Positions 1 through 6,648 of a stretch of DNA of 14,105 nucleotides are shown here, in pieces; within the stretch, counting starts at the first letter, position 1; each line of letters opens with the position of its first letter. The notes below the pieces were generated by a model. That model worked only from the letters and a program-made list of their open reading frames with translations, searched no databases and was not told the origin of the DNA. The position numbers and the translations under genes were made by a program. The stretch spans positions 1 through 14,105 of the forward strand of contig CABRXV010000052.1 in assembly GCA_902475005.1 (NCBI GenBank). Reading direction: 5' to 3'. This DNA comes from CABRXV01 sp900754955 (GTDB lineage: Bacteria; Actinomycetota; Coriobacteriia; Coriobacteriales; Eggerthellaceae).

Positions 1-97
1 TATACTTTTCGCCGACATCGACACGCATCCGCCGTCTGCCGCACATCCGCGGTTCCGCGACGGGTGCGCGACAAACCGCTTCGTCGAAAGGCCGTCC

Positions 98-1474
98 ATG
101 GATACCGCTGCTATCGTGCTTGCCGCAGGCGCTGGAACGCGCATGAAGTCCAAGAAGCCCAAGGTTGCCCACGAGGTGCTGGGCCAGCCGCTCGTGCGCT
201 GGGTGGTGAACGCCGCCAAGGAGGCGGGGGCGAGCCGCATCGTGGGCGTGGTGGGCCACTGCCGCGATCAGGTGGAGCCGCTTCTTGCCGGCGATGCCGA
301 GATCGTCGTGCAGGCCGAGCAGCGCGGCACGGCCGACGCCGTGGCGTCGTGCGCCGAGGCGCTCGCCGATTTCGACGGCTCGCTCGTGGTGCTCTCGGGC
401 GACTGCCCGCTCATCACCCCTGAGACCATCTCCGCGCTCGTGCGCATGCGCGAGGAGCGCGACGCCGCCGTGGTGGTGCTCACCATGCAGATGGAGAATC
501 CCTTCGGCTACGGCCGCATCATCCGCGACGAGGCGGGCGAGGTGGCGCGCATCGTCGAGCAGAAGGACGCCACGCCCGAGGAGGCGGCCGTCACCGAGTG
601 CAACTCGGGCTTCTACTGCTTCGACGCGCGCGCTCTGTTCGACGCGCTCACGCAGGTGAGTGACGACAACGCCCAGGGCGAGTTCTACCTGACCGACGTA
701 CTGGTCATCTGTCGCGCGGCGGGCCGTCCCGTGGTGGCGCTCGTGGCCGAGGACGCCACCGAGTGCCTCGGCGTGAACTCGCGCATCCAGCTGGCCGAAG
801 CGACGCGCGTGATGCAGCGTCGCATTAACGAGCGCCACATGGCGGCCGGCGTGACCATGTGGGCCCCCGAGCTCGTGTGGATCGGTCCCGACGTGCAGAT
901 CGACCGCGACGTGGAGATCCTGCCGAACGTGATGCTTCTGGGCGCCACGCGCATCGGCGAGGACAGCGTCATCGGCCCTGACACGCGCCTGACCGACACG
1001 CAGGTGGGAAGCGGTTGCGTGATCGACGAGACGGTGGCCGTCGAGGCGCAGATCGACGACGCCGCCACGTGCGGTCCGCGCGCGTACCTGCGTCCCGGCG
1101 CGCATCTGTGCGAGGGCGCGAAGGCGGGCACCCACGTGGAGATCAAGAAGTCCACGGTGGGGAAGGGCTCCAAGGTTCCGCACCTCAGCTACATCGGCGA
1201 CGCCACCATCGGCGAGGGCGTGAACATCGGCGCCGGCTCCATCACCTGCAATTACGACGGCGAGAAGAAGTGGCCGACCACCATCGGCGACGGCGCGTTC
1301 ATCGGCAGCGACACCATGATGGTGGCACCCGTGAACATCGGCGCAGGTGCCGTGGTGGGCGCGGGCTCGTGCATCACGAAGGACGTGTCGGCGGGCGCTC
1401 TCGGCCTCGGCCGCGCACGCCAGACCGAGATTGCCGGCTGGGTCGCCAAGCGCGACCGCGTGAAGAAGCAGTAG
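98..1474 (+). CDS. glmU: Bifunctional GlmU: GlcNAc-1-P uridyltransferase / GlcN-1-P acetyltransferase
   Basis: Cytosolic enzyme for the last two steps of UDP-GlcNAc synthesis, which feeds peptidoglycan and other surface glycans. The 458 residues match the usual length of about 450-460. The N-terminal nucleotidyltransferase domain shows LAAGAGTRMKS (from residue 8), QAEQRGTADAV (72-82), GDCPLI, EQKDA, CNSGFY, NAQGEFYLTD and VNSR. The C-terminal part is a left-handed beta-helix of hexapeptide repeats with RPGAHL, PHLSYIGD (H362 aligns with the known catalytic His) and NIGAGSITCNYDG (376-388). The ATG start places the P-loop-like motif right at the N terminus, and GAAAGG (86-91) is a modest ribosome binding site. 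The leader (1-97) holds no other gene; TATACT at 1-6 could be a -10, but its -35 would lie outside the window. The next genes, prs and pth, are its common partners in many Gram-positives. All key motifs are intact. Confidence 0.97.
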   Translation: MDTAAIVLAAGAGTRMKSKKPKVAHEVLGQPLVRWVVNAAKEAGASRIVGVVGHCRDQVEPLLAGDAEIVVQAEQRGTADAVASCAEALADFDGSLVVLSGDCPLITPETISALVRMREERDAAVVVLTMQMENPFGYGRIIRDEAGEVARIVEQKDATPEEAAVTECNSGFYCFDARALFDALTQVSDDNAQGEFYLTDVLVICRAAGRPVVALVAEDATECLGVNSRIQLAEATRVMQRRINERHMAAGVTMWAPELVWIGPDVQIDRDVEILPNVMLLGATRIGEDSVIGPDTRLTDTQVGSGCVIDETVAVEAQIDDAATCGPRAYLRPGAHLCEGAKAGTHVEIKKSTVGKGSKVPHLSYIGDATIGEGVNIGAGSITCNYDGEKKWPTTIGDGAFIGSDTMMVAPVNIGAGAVVGAGSCITKDVSAGALGLGRARQTEIAGWVAKRDRVKKQ

Positions 1475-1492
1475 CCGCATTCGAGCGACCGG

Positions 1493-1527
1493 GCGGGGGC
1501 GCATGCAAGCGAGGCATGCGCCCCCGC
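1493..1527 (+). terminator. Strong hairpin after glmU
   Basis: A perfect 14-bp inverted repeat (1493-1506 with 1514-1527) and a 7-base loop start 18 bases after the glmU stop. The sequence after it has only short T runs (tgtgcgttt), so it is a very stable hairpin with a poor U tract. It may act with the smaller hairpin at 1549-1567, or as an mRNA 3'-end stabiliser. Confidence 0.65.
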
Positions 1528-1548
1528 TGTGCGTTTCGGCAGGTTATC

Positions 1549-1567
1549 GGCGGTTGAATCGCCTTTT
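1549..1567 (+). terminator. Small second hairpin plus T4 between glmU and prs
   Basis: GGCGGT (1549-1554) pairs with ATCGCC (1558-1563), one pair being G-T, around a 3-base loop, and TTTT follows directly. It is short but has the U run that the larger upstream hairpin lacks, so the two could form a tandem terminator. Confidence 0.35.
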
Positions 1568-1599
1568 CGCCCGCTTCGCCTGCGCGGGCGTACTACAAT
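1568..1599 (+). promoter_or_regulatory. prs promoter candidate with overlapping palindrome
   Basis: TACAAT at 1594-1599 is a good -10 element 67 bases before the prs start. I see no convincing -35 at 16-18 bases. CGCCCGC (1568-1574) and GCGGGCG (1584-1590) form a perfect inverted repeat around a 9-base spacer. It covers the place where the -35 should be and ends three bases before the -10. This could be an operator or an RNA hairpin; function is inferred. Confidence 0.4.
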
Positions 1600-1666
1600 G
1601 AACTCGCATAAGCCGCGCGCCCTCGGGGCGCGCTGTCAGGATCCACGCGATTAAGGAGCGCGCAGT

Positions 1667-2629
1667 ATGACACAAGAGAGAAGCATGGCCCTGTTCGCGG
1701 GTTCGGTGAACCCCGGTTTGGCCGACGACATCGCCCGTGAGCTCGGCGTGTCGCTGGGTAACGTCAAGCTGGAGAAGTTCGCCAACGGCGAGATCTATGC
1801 GCGCTACCAAGAAAGCGTCCGCGGCAAGGAAGTGTTCCTCATCCAGTCGGTGTGCTGCGGCAGCGGCCTCGACGTGAACGACGCGCTCATGGAGCTGCTC
1901 ATCATGGCCGACGCCGCCAAGCGCGCCTCGGCCCACAACGTGTCGGCCGTCATCGCGCACTACGGCTACGCGCGCCAGGACCGCAAGGCCGCCCCGCGCG
2001 AGCCCATCACGGCGAAGCTCGTGGCCGATCTGCTCGAGGCGTCGGGCGTCGACAACATCATCACCATCGACCTGCACCAGGACGCCATCCAGGGCTTCTT
2101 CAACATCCCGGTGAACCACATGACCGCCATGGGCATCTTCGTCGACTACTACAAGAGCATGGGCCTCGACAAGGACGAGCTCGTGGTAGTGTCTCCCGAC
2201 GTGGGACGCGCGAAGGCCGCGAAGAAGTTCTCCACGATGCTCGACTGCGACATCGCCATCATGCACAAGGACCGTCCGAAGCACAACCAGGCCGAGATCA
2301 CGGCGCTCATCGGCGACGTGACGGGCAAGGTGTGCATCCTCAACGACGACATGATCGACACGGCGGGCTCGCTTGTGGCTGCCGCCGCCACGCTTAAGGC
2401 GAAGGGCGCGGCGAAGGTGTACGCGTGCGCCACGCACGGCCTGTTCAGCGGTCCTGCGTACGACCGCATCGAGAACTCCTGCATCGAGGAGGTGCTCGTC
2501 ACCAACGCCGTGCCCGTGCCGCTTGATCGTCAGACCGGCAAGATCAAGGTCATGTCGCTCGGCCCGCTGTTCGCGCAGACCATCCAGAACGTCTACGCCA
2601 ACGGCTCGGTGGCAAGCCTGTTCGAGTAG
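1667..2629 (+). CDS. prs: Ribose-phosphate pyrophosphokinase (PRPP synthetase)
   Basis: Makes 5-phosphoribosyl-1-pyrophosphate from ribose 5-phosphate and ATP, for purine, pyrimidine, NAD, His and Trp synthesis. The length of 320 residues is typical. Visible motifs are KFANGE, the ATP-binding YARQDRK loop, DLHQDAIQGFF (metal and ribose-5-phosphate region), SPDVG, and the PRPP-binding loop NDDMIDTAGS (226-235). The start is fixed by AAGGAG at 1653-1658, 8 bases before ATG; an internal ATG at 1685 lacks such a site. Two differences from textbook enzymes are visible. The segment between QSVC and NDALMEL is CGSGLDV, about four residues longer than the E. coli equivalent as I recall it. The stretch after SPDVG reads RAKAAKKF where GG-V-type sequence is usual. 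It lies between glmU and pth and is followed by its own terminator. The identity is secure; regulatory class is not. Confidence 0.96.
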   Translation: MTQERSMALFAGSVNPGLADDIARELGVSLGNVKLEKFANGEIYARYQESVRGKEVFLIQSVCCGSGLDVNDALMELLIMADAAKRASAHNVSAVIAHYGYARQDRKAAPREPITAKLVADLLEASGVDNIITIDLHQDAIQGFFNIPVNHMTAMGIFVDYYKSMGLDKDELVVVSPDVGRAKAAKKFSTMLDCDIAIMHKDRPKHNQAEITALIGDVTGKVCILNDDMIDTAGSLVAAAATLKAKGAAKVYACATHGLFSGPAYDRIENSCIEEVLVTNAVPVPLDRQTGKIKVMSLGPLFAQTIQNVYANGSVASLFE

Positions 2630-2698
2630 GCTTTTCGATACGGGGCGGCTGCTCCGCGCACGTGCCGTCGCTCGGAGGCGGCGGGACGTGCGGCTCGA

Positions 2699-2727
2699 GG
2701 GCCCGCGTGCGAGACGCGGGCCCTTTT
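2699..2727 (+). terminator. Rho-independent terminator of prs
   Basis: GGGCCCGCGT (2699-2708) pairs perfectly with ACGCGGGCCC (2714-2723) around loop GCGAG, followed by TTTT (2724-2727). It is a classic intrinsic terminator 69 bases after the prs stop. Confidence 0.85.
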
Positions 2728-2736
2728 CGCGTCTCT

Positions 2737-2745
2737 TGGTACAAT
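2737..2745 (+). promoter_or_regulatory. Extended -10 promoter candidate for pth
   Basis: TG-G-TACAAT (2737-2745) matches the extended -10 form TGnTATAAT with one mismatch. It lies just after the prs terminator and 71 bases before the chosen pth start. No good -35 is visible, which is tolerated with an extended -10. Confidence 0.5.
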
Positions 2746-2815
2746 AGGCGATCGATTGGCGGACGATAGCGCGTCCGCGCTTTTCGGAGCGGCGCGCATT
2801 CGAATGAGGGTGGTT

Positions 2816-3373
2816 ATGTATCTGATTGTTGGGCTGGGGAATCCCGGCGAGGAGTACGCGCACACGCGCCACAACGCGGGGTTCGACACGGTGGACCGCA
2901 TCGCCGAGGAGGTAGGCGTGCGCTACTGGAAGACCGAGTGCGGCGCGCTTACGGGCAAGGGCGCCTACCACGACATCGACATCGTGCTCGCCAAGCCGCA
3001 GAGCTACATGAACACGTCGGGCGGGCCGGTGAAGCAGCTGTGCAACGCCTACGGCGTGAGCCCCGACCATGTGGTGGTCGTGCACGACGAGCTCGACATC
3101 CCTGCGGGCACGGTGCGCGTGAAGTTCGGCGGCGGGCATGCGGGCCACAACGGCCTGCGCTCGATCTGCGACAAACTCGGCACGCGCGACTGGTTCCGTG
3201 TGCGCTGCGGCATCGGCCGCCCGCCGGGACGCATGAACGTGGCCGACTACGTGCTGTCGCTTCCGAAGAAGGAGGCGGCCGACGATTTCGCGCAGGCGTG
3301 CGACCTCGCGTCGCAGGCGGCGCTCTACCTGATCGAGCACGGTTTGGAGAAGACGCAGCAGAAGTTCAACTAG
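2816..3373 (+). CDS. pth: Peptidyl-tRNA hydrolase
   Basis: Releases tRNA from peptidyl-tRNAs that drop off ribosomes; cytosolic and usually essential. From this start the protein is 185 residues, the usual bacterial size, and opens with the family signature MYLIVGLGNPG. Conserved residues correspond to the E. coli active site: N9, H19 (in TRHNAGF), N66 (in MNTSG), D91 (in HDELDIPAG) and N112 (in GHNGLR). GAGGG at 2806-2810 gives a ribosome binding site 5 bases upstream. The frame stays open to a TTG at 2756 and an ATG at 2804, but the extra residues do not resemble the family, so those starts are less likely. It sits between the prs and pth terminators and probably has its own promoter. Confidence 0.95.
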   Translation: MYLIVGLGNPGEEYAHTRHNAGFDTVDRIAEEVGVRYWKTECGALTGKGAYHDIDIVLAKPQSYMNTSGGPVKQLCNAYGVSPDHVVVVHDELDIPAGTVRVKFGGGHAGHNGLRSICDKLGTRDWFRVRCGIGRPPGRMNVADYVLSLPKKEAADDFAQACDLASQAALYLIEHGLEKTQQKFN

Positions 3374-3404
3374 CACGCGCTGCGTTTGCAGGTTGTGCTT
3401 CGGG

Positions 3405-3436
3405 GCTCCTGCCGCTTCGGCGGTGGGGGCTTTTTT
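3405..3436 (+). terminator. Rho-independent terminator of pth
   Basis: An 11-bp stem (3405-3415 with 3420-3430, three G-T wobbles) with a stable TTCG tetraloop is followed by TTTTTT (3431-3436) and then GTTT. It starts 32 bases after the pth stop and is the best intrinsic terminator in the window. Confidence 0.92.
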
Positions 3437-3468
3437 GTTTGGGACGGGTCAACGCTGGGAAACGCACG

Positions 3469-3629
3469 TTTTTCACCGAAGTATGCGGTGCGGAAGGTGA
3501 GGTCGGGGGCTTTACGCGCTTCGGCAAGAATGTGTGTTTTCGTGACCTGGGGTTTTACGTGCGCTGCGTGCGGCAGGGGGCTCGTATATGCGCGAGCAGG
3601 CCGTTGGACGCGCGTACTTCGGTGAAAAA
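3469..3629. repeat. Long inverted repeat, possible structured RNA or dispersed element
   Basis: TTTTTCACCGAAGTA at 3469-3483 is the exact reverse complement of 3615-3629. Allowing one G-T wobble, pairing extends to 3487/3611 (19 bp). The arms enclose about 123 bases that contain smaller hairpins, such as GCTCG/CGAGC around 3580-3597. The outer ends are poly-T and poly-A. No open frame with a start signal fills the interior. The arrangement resembles a small non-autonomous mobile or intergenic repeat, or a non-coding RNA closed by a long stem; the sequence alone does not decide. Confidence 0.6.
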
Positions 3630-3652
3630 ATGGAAGAAAGTCGCGGTAACGT

Positions 3653-3685
3653 GTTCGCCGAGCGATGACGGGGACGCTGGCGAAC
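3653..3685. other. Bulged hairpin of unknown role
   Basis: GTTCGCC (3653-3659) pairs with GGCGAAC (3679-3685), and AGCG (3661-3664) with CGCT (3675-3678). One G is bulged and the loop has 10 bases. No T run follows on either strand, so it is not an ordinary intrinsic terminator. It starts 24 bases after the long inverted repeat and may belong to the same element. Confidence 0.4.
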
Positions 3686-3801
3686 GAGTTGACGTGTGGT
3701 GGGCGGGAGTTGGGCACTGGTGGGCGGGTCGCTGGGCGGCGGGCGCCGACGAAGCTGCCGAACGATGGCGGCTGTGCGCTTCCGCTCGGGGCTCGTTCCC
3801 G

Positions 3802-3830
3802 TTCCCGATATTCGCGCGCGGCGGTATACT
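3802..3830 (+). promoter_or_regulatory. Promoter candidate for the MFS gene
   Basis: TATACT at 3825-3830 is a five-of-six -10. TTCCCG at 3802-3807 is a weak -35 with the ideal 17-base spacing. Transcription from here would give a leader of roughly 130 bases before the MFS start. Confidence 0.45.
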
Positions 3831-3964
3831 CGTTGCGACTCGCGCGGAAGGTTGCCGACGGCTCGCGCGGGCTTCGATCTTCCGCCGCGCGGCAGGCTGT
3901 TTCGCCCGATGTTCAGGCGCATCGCGGCGATCGTTGCGCAGGATGGTTCGCGGAAGGGTTTCGT

Positions 3965-5344
3965 ATGGGTATCGTGAAGTCTGACACGGGGCGCGTGTAC
4001 GCCCTGTTCGCCATCGTGGTTCTGGCGTGTGCGCTCGGTTCGCTCACGCAGACGGTGATGAACGCCATGCTCGGCGGCATCGAAGCCGATTTCGGCGTTG
4101 CCGCGTCGACGGGGCAGTGGCTCACCACCATCTACATGCTTGTACTCGGCATCACCGTGCCGCTTGTGACATTCCTCTCGATTAAGTTCTCGATGCGCAG
4201 TCTGTTGCTCATCACGCTGACCGTCTTCTTCGCGGGCTCGCTCGTCGCGTTTCTCGCCCCGAGTTTCGAGGTGCTCGTGGCGGCGCGCGTGCTCCAGGCG
4301 TTTGCGGCGGGCATCACGCTGCCGCTCGTGCAGTCGATCGCCATGCTGTGGTTCCCCCGCGGGCAGAACGGCACGGCTATGGGCATCGCCGGCATCGCGA
4401 TGGGCTTCGCGCCCAACATCGGCCCTACCATCGGCGGTGCGCTGGTCGACTCGTGGGGCTGGCGCAGCTTCTTCGTTCTGCTCATGGGGGTCCTGGCGGT
4501 TCTGTTCGTGCTCTCGCTGCTGCTCGTTGAGCGCGAGAACAGATCCGATCGCCCCGCCGTGTTGGACGTTCTGTCGTTCGTGCTGTCTACCTGCGGATTC
4601 GGTGGCCTGCTGCTCGGGTTCTCCAACGCTTCCAGCGTCGGGTTCGCCGATCCGATCGTGTGGGTCGCGCTTGCGGTCGGCGTCATCTGCCTTGTTCTGT
4701 TCGTGCGGCGCCAGAAGCGCATCGAGCACCCGCTCATCAGCATGGACATCTTCACCTCGCGCCGTTACTGCGCGAGCTTCATCGCGCAGAACCTCCTGTT
4801 CGCGTCGTTCATGGGCATTACGCTCATCGTGCCGCTGTACGTGCAGGGGCTCTGCGGGGGCACGGCGCTTGAGGCGGGCGTGGTGTTCATCCCCGCTACC
4901 ATCCTGGCGATCGTGTTCAACCCGCTTGCCGGCATCCTGGCCGATCGCATCGGGCCGCGCCGCGTGACGGTGGCGGCGGGCGTGCTGCTGTCGGTCGGCG
5001 CCGTGTCGATGGCGTTTATCGACGAGAGTACGCCGCTGTGGCTCGTGGCGCTCATGCAGACGATCCGCGGCATCGGCGTGAGCTCGCTCATCGGCCCGCT
5101 CAATTCGTGGGGTCTCTCCGAGCTGCAGCCGCGCATCATCATGGACGGCAGCGCGTTCTTCGCGTGTGTACGTCAGGCGTGCGCATCGTTCGGCACGGCA
5201 CTCATGGTGCTCGTGATCACGATGGTCGCGGGCGCGGCGGCAGCGGGCGGCGTCGATGCGGCGCTCGGCTATCAGCTGGCGTTCGGGTTGTCGGCGCTGC
5301 TGTCGATCGGCGTGTTCGCGATGGCTGTGGCGAAGGTGCGCTAA
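3965..5344 (+). CDS. DHA2-type MFS drug exporter (EmrB/QacA-like)
   Basis: Predicted proton-driven inner-membrane exporter of 459 residues, with about 14 hydrophobic segments by eye, as in the DHA2 group. Family features are GQWLTTIYML (50-59; the conserved W after the first segment), ARVLQAFAAG, and the antiporter motif C-like stretch GIAGIAMGFAPNIGPTIGG (140-158). ILADRIGPRR lies in the second half. The ATG start is supported by GGAAGGG at 3952-3958 with 6 bases spacing. The frame stays open for another 100 codons upstream, but that part is not membrane-like and lacks start signals. The gene is monocistronic by position: a promoter candidate lies upstream and a convergent deacetylase gene ends 76 bases downstream. 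Substrate is unknown; export of an antibiotic, bile acid or metabolite would all fit. Confidence 0.9.
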   Translation: MGIVKSDTGRVYALFAIVVLACALGSLTQTVMNAMLGGIEADFGVAASTGQWLTTIYMLVLGITVPLVTFLSIKFSMRSLLLITLTVFFAGSLVAFLAPSFEVLVAARVLQAFAAGITLPLVQSIAMLWFPRGQNGTAMGIAGIAMGFAPNIGPTIGGALVDSWGWRSFFVLLMGVLAVLFVLSLLLVERENRSDRPAVLDVLSFVLSTCGFGGLLLGFSNASSVGFADPIVWVALAVGVICLVLFVRRQKRIEHPLISMDIFTSRRYCASFIAQNLLFASFMGITLIVPLYVQGLCGGTALEAGVVFIPATILAIVFNPLAGILADRIGPRRVTVAAGVLLSVGAVSMAFIDESTPLWLVALMQTIRGIGVSSLIGPLNSWGLSELQPRIIMDGSAFFACVRQACASFGTALMVLVITMVAGAAAAGGVDAALGYQLAFGLSALLSIGVFAMAVAKVR

Positions 5345-5357
5345 AGGCGCGCCCTGT

Positions 5358-5423
5358 CGCGCGTTCGGCTCGCGCACACGGCAGTTTCTACGCGCGTTCG
5401 GCTCGCGCACCCAGCGGCCTCTA
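5358..5423. repeat. 33-bp direct tandem repeat, two copies
   Basis: CGCGCGTTCGGCTCGCGCAC occurs exactly at 5358-5377 and 5391-5410. Each copy is followed by a looser 13-base part ending in TCTA, giving a 33-base period. The second unit ends at 5423, within the stop codon of the convergent deacetylase gene. Each 20-mer is also partly self-complementary (GCGCG/CGCGC), so the pair could fold as hairpins between the two converging transcripts. No T run is present. Confidence 0.8.
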
Positions 5424-6365
5424 CACGCGCTGCGTCCCTTCCAGCTCGTCGGCGAGCCTGACGAGGGCGCGCGCCTCCTCGTCGCGCTCGGGAGACGAGC
5501 ATGCGTGCGTGAACGGCTCGTTGCCGGGATCGAGGCAGTCTTCGGGACGGACGCTTACGGGGTGGAAGAGCATCTCGACGGAATGCGCGTGTTCGTCTGG
5601 CGCCTGCGTATCGCTGGTGGAGCAGGTCTGCGCACGCCGCGCCCCCTCTGCCTCGAAAGCGCTCAGAAGGCGCACATCGGCTAGGCCCATCGCCCCCGAA
5701 AGCGCAACGCCGCAGAACAGCGGCGTGTCGCAGTGCGCGGGTACGTGCGCACGATCGCGTCGGCACAGTGCGTCGAGCAGGAGCACTTTGACGAGGTTGG
5801 CGGGCGAGACGCGGCGCAGCGTGCCGCAGGCGCGATGGGGGCCGAGCGGCTCGGCGGGCAGGCGCAGCCTCGCGATCGTGCAGCCGCTCTTCTGCGCGGC
5901 GGCGAGCAGCGCGTCGAACACGAGGGGAATGGCGTGGACGTGCTGGTGGCTGTCGATGCGCAGGTGGTGGCGCTCGCCGGGAAACGCCGCGAGGAAACGT
6001 TCGATCTGCTCCGAGCATTCGCGTTCCACCTGTGCTCGCAGCGCGGATCTGCGCGGTCCGGCCGACAGGAGCAGAATCTGTGCGAAGTCACACGAGAAGG
6101 TGCCGCGCTCGTTGACGAGCAGCGGCACGTCAGAGGGGCGCGAGGTGGGCCGCCCCTCCACAAGGTTGAGGTGCAGCGCCAGCGCCAGGCGGCCGTTCTC
6201 GACAAAAGGGCGGGCGAGCTCGGCGACCTCGCCGAAGACGGGACTGTTGGCGAATATGCTCACGCTGTTGAGCGCCCCGTGCCCGCCGCAGGCGTCCGAG
6301 AGCGCAAGAATGCGCTGCGCCTGATCGACGGTGATGCCGAAATCGTCTGCATGAACGATCGCCAA
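5421..6365 (-). CDS. YdjC/ChbG-family carbohydrate deacetylase
   Basis: Metal-dependent deacetylase family acting on N-acetylated sugars: ChbG removes an acetyl group from chitooligosaccharides, HpnK is a hopanoid-linked member, and NaxD acts on lipid-linked GalNAc. Motifs from the chosen start are VHADDFGIT (4-12, the metal-binding D-D pair), LHLNLVEGRP (64-73) and RIDSHQHVH (136-144, metal His residues); MLFHPV near the C terminus probably supplies another conserved His. No signal peptide or membrane segment is seen, so it should act in the cytosol. The start is a TTG at 6365-6363, 314 residues, because it puts the D-D motif at the N terminus as in relatives. G-rich sequence lies just upstream. 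A longer frame to an ATG at 6491 would add 42 Arg-rich residues with no family match. It is divergent from two glycosyltransferase genes, which suggests that its substrate is their lipid-linked sugar. Family assignment is firm; substrate is inferred. Confidence 0.87.
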   Translation of the reverse strand: MAIVHADDFGITVDQAQRILALSDACGGHGALNSVSIFANSPVFGEVAELARPFVENGRLALALHLNLVEGRPTSRPSDVPLLVNERGTFSCDFAQILLLSAGPRRSALRAQVERECSEQIERFLAAFPGERHHLRIDSHQHVHAIPLVFDALLAAAQKSGCTIARLRLPAEPLGPHRACGTLRRVSPANLVKVLLLDALCRRDRAHVPAHCDTPLFCGVALSGAMGLADVRLLSAFEAEGARRAQTCSTSDTQAPDEHAHSVEMLFHPVSVRPEDCLDPGNEPFTHACSSPERDEEARALVRLADELEGTQRV

Positions 6366-6511
6366 GGGATCCCCCCGCCTTTCGCCGTGTTTGAAGCGCG
6401 ACCGTTCTGCGCCGCGCGCATGTTCTCGTCTGTCTTCACGGTAGCGCAGCGGCACGGCGGGAGTGTGCAGCGGCGACAGACGGGCTCGCATGCTTCACAA
6501 CGACTTCACGG

Positions 6512-6528
6512 GGCGATCACATATCGCC
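6512..6528. promoter_or_regulatory. Palindrome in the divergent intergenic region (operator candidate)
   Basis: GGCGAT (6512-6517) and ATCGCC (6523-6528) form a perfect inverted repeat around CACAT. It lies between the divergent deacetylase and glycosyltransferase genes (6366-6648, 283 bases). That is a typical size and place for a dimeric repressor or activator site. No regulator gene is adjacent in the window. Confidence 0.4.
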
Positions 6529-6608
6529 GCTTTGGCTACACCAGCGGGAGTATTTTTTCGGCGGGACTGTGGGGGTGGGTCGATGCCTCGTCCTTCTCGG
6601 CGGATGCG

Positions 6609-6617
6609 TGCTAGGCT
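6609..6617 (+). promoter_or_regulatory. Weak extended -10 candidate for the glycosyltransferase operon
   Basis: TG-C-TAGGCT (6609-6617) fits the extended -10 pattern with two mismatches in the hexamer, 31 bases before the GTG start. There is no clear -35. A T6 run (6553-6558) preceded by an imperfect hairpin lies further upstream and could instead reflect an attenuator. Confidence 0.25.
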
Positions 6618-6648
6618 GGGCGCGTCGTGCAAGCAGAAGGAGCACAGG

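Larger units (their letters stand above)
3437..3964. other. Long intergenic region without a convincing gene
   Basis: About 530 bases between the pth terminator and the MFS start. Open frames exist on both strands (for example 3370-3717 on the - strand and 3386-3625 on the + strand), but none has a good ribosome binding site or a recognisable domain. The contents I can support are a long inverted repeat (3469-3629), a bulged hairpin (3653-3685), two copies of TGGTGGGCGGG near 3696 and 3719, and a promoter candidate (3802-3830). The first 200 bases have more A/T runs than the flanking genes. It could encode a small structured RNA or hold a dispersed intergenic repeat. Confidence 0.6.

Noticed and set aside
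2756..2815. Upstream TTG start for pth
   Set aside because: The extra 20 residues do not match the family and the ATG at 2816 has a proper ribosome binding site followed by the exact family N terminus.
1544..3376. Long open frame on the - strand (610 codons), and similar ones at 3512-5410, 7650-9938 and 11821-14064
   Set aside because: They lie antisense to well-supported genes, have Arg/His-rich compositions typical of high-GC shadow frames, and show no domain or start signal.
3469..3629. Insertion sequence
   Set aside because: The interior is too short for a transposase and no flanking target duplication is evident, so only a non-autonomous element or RNA remains possible.
3370..3717. 115-codon - strand frame across the pth terminator and inverted repeat
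   Set aside because: It reads through a strong terminator hairpin, lacks a good ribosome binding site and has no recognisable domain; the inverted repeat explains its sequence better.
3665..3964. 100-codon N-terminal extension of the MFS frame
   Set aside because: It is Arg/Gly-rich, contains the promoter candidate and lacks start signals; the exporter's first membrane segment follows the ATG at 3965.
6463..6648. Upstream ATG for the GT2 gene
   Set aside because: The 62 extra residues are Arg-rich and not membrane- or enzyme-like; the GTG at 6649 has an AGAAGGAG site and begins at the GT2 motif.
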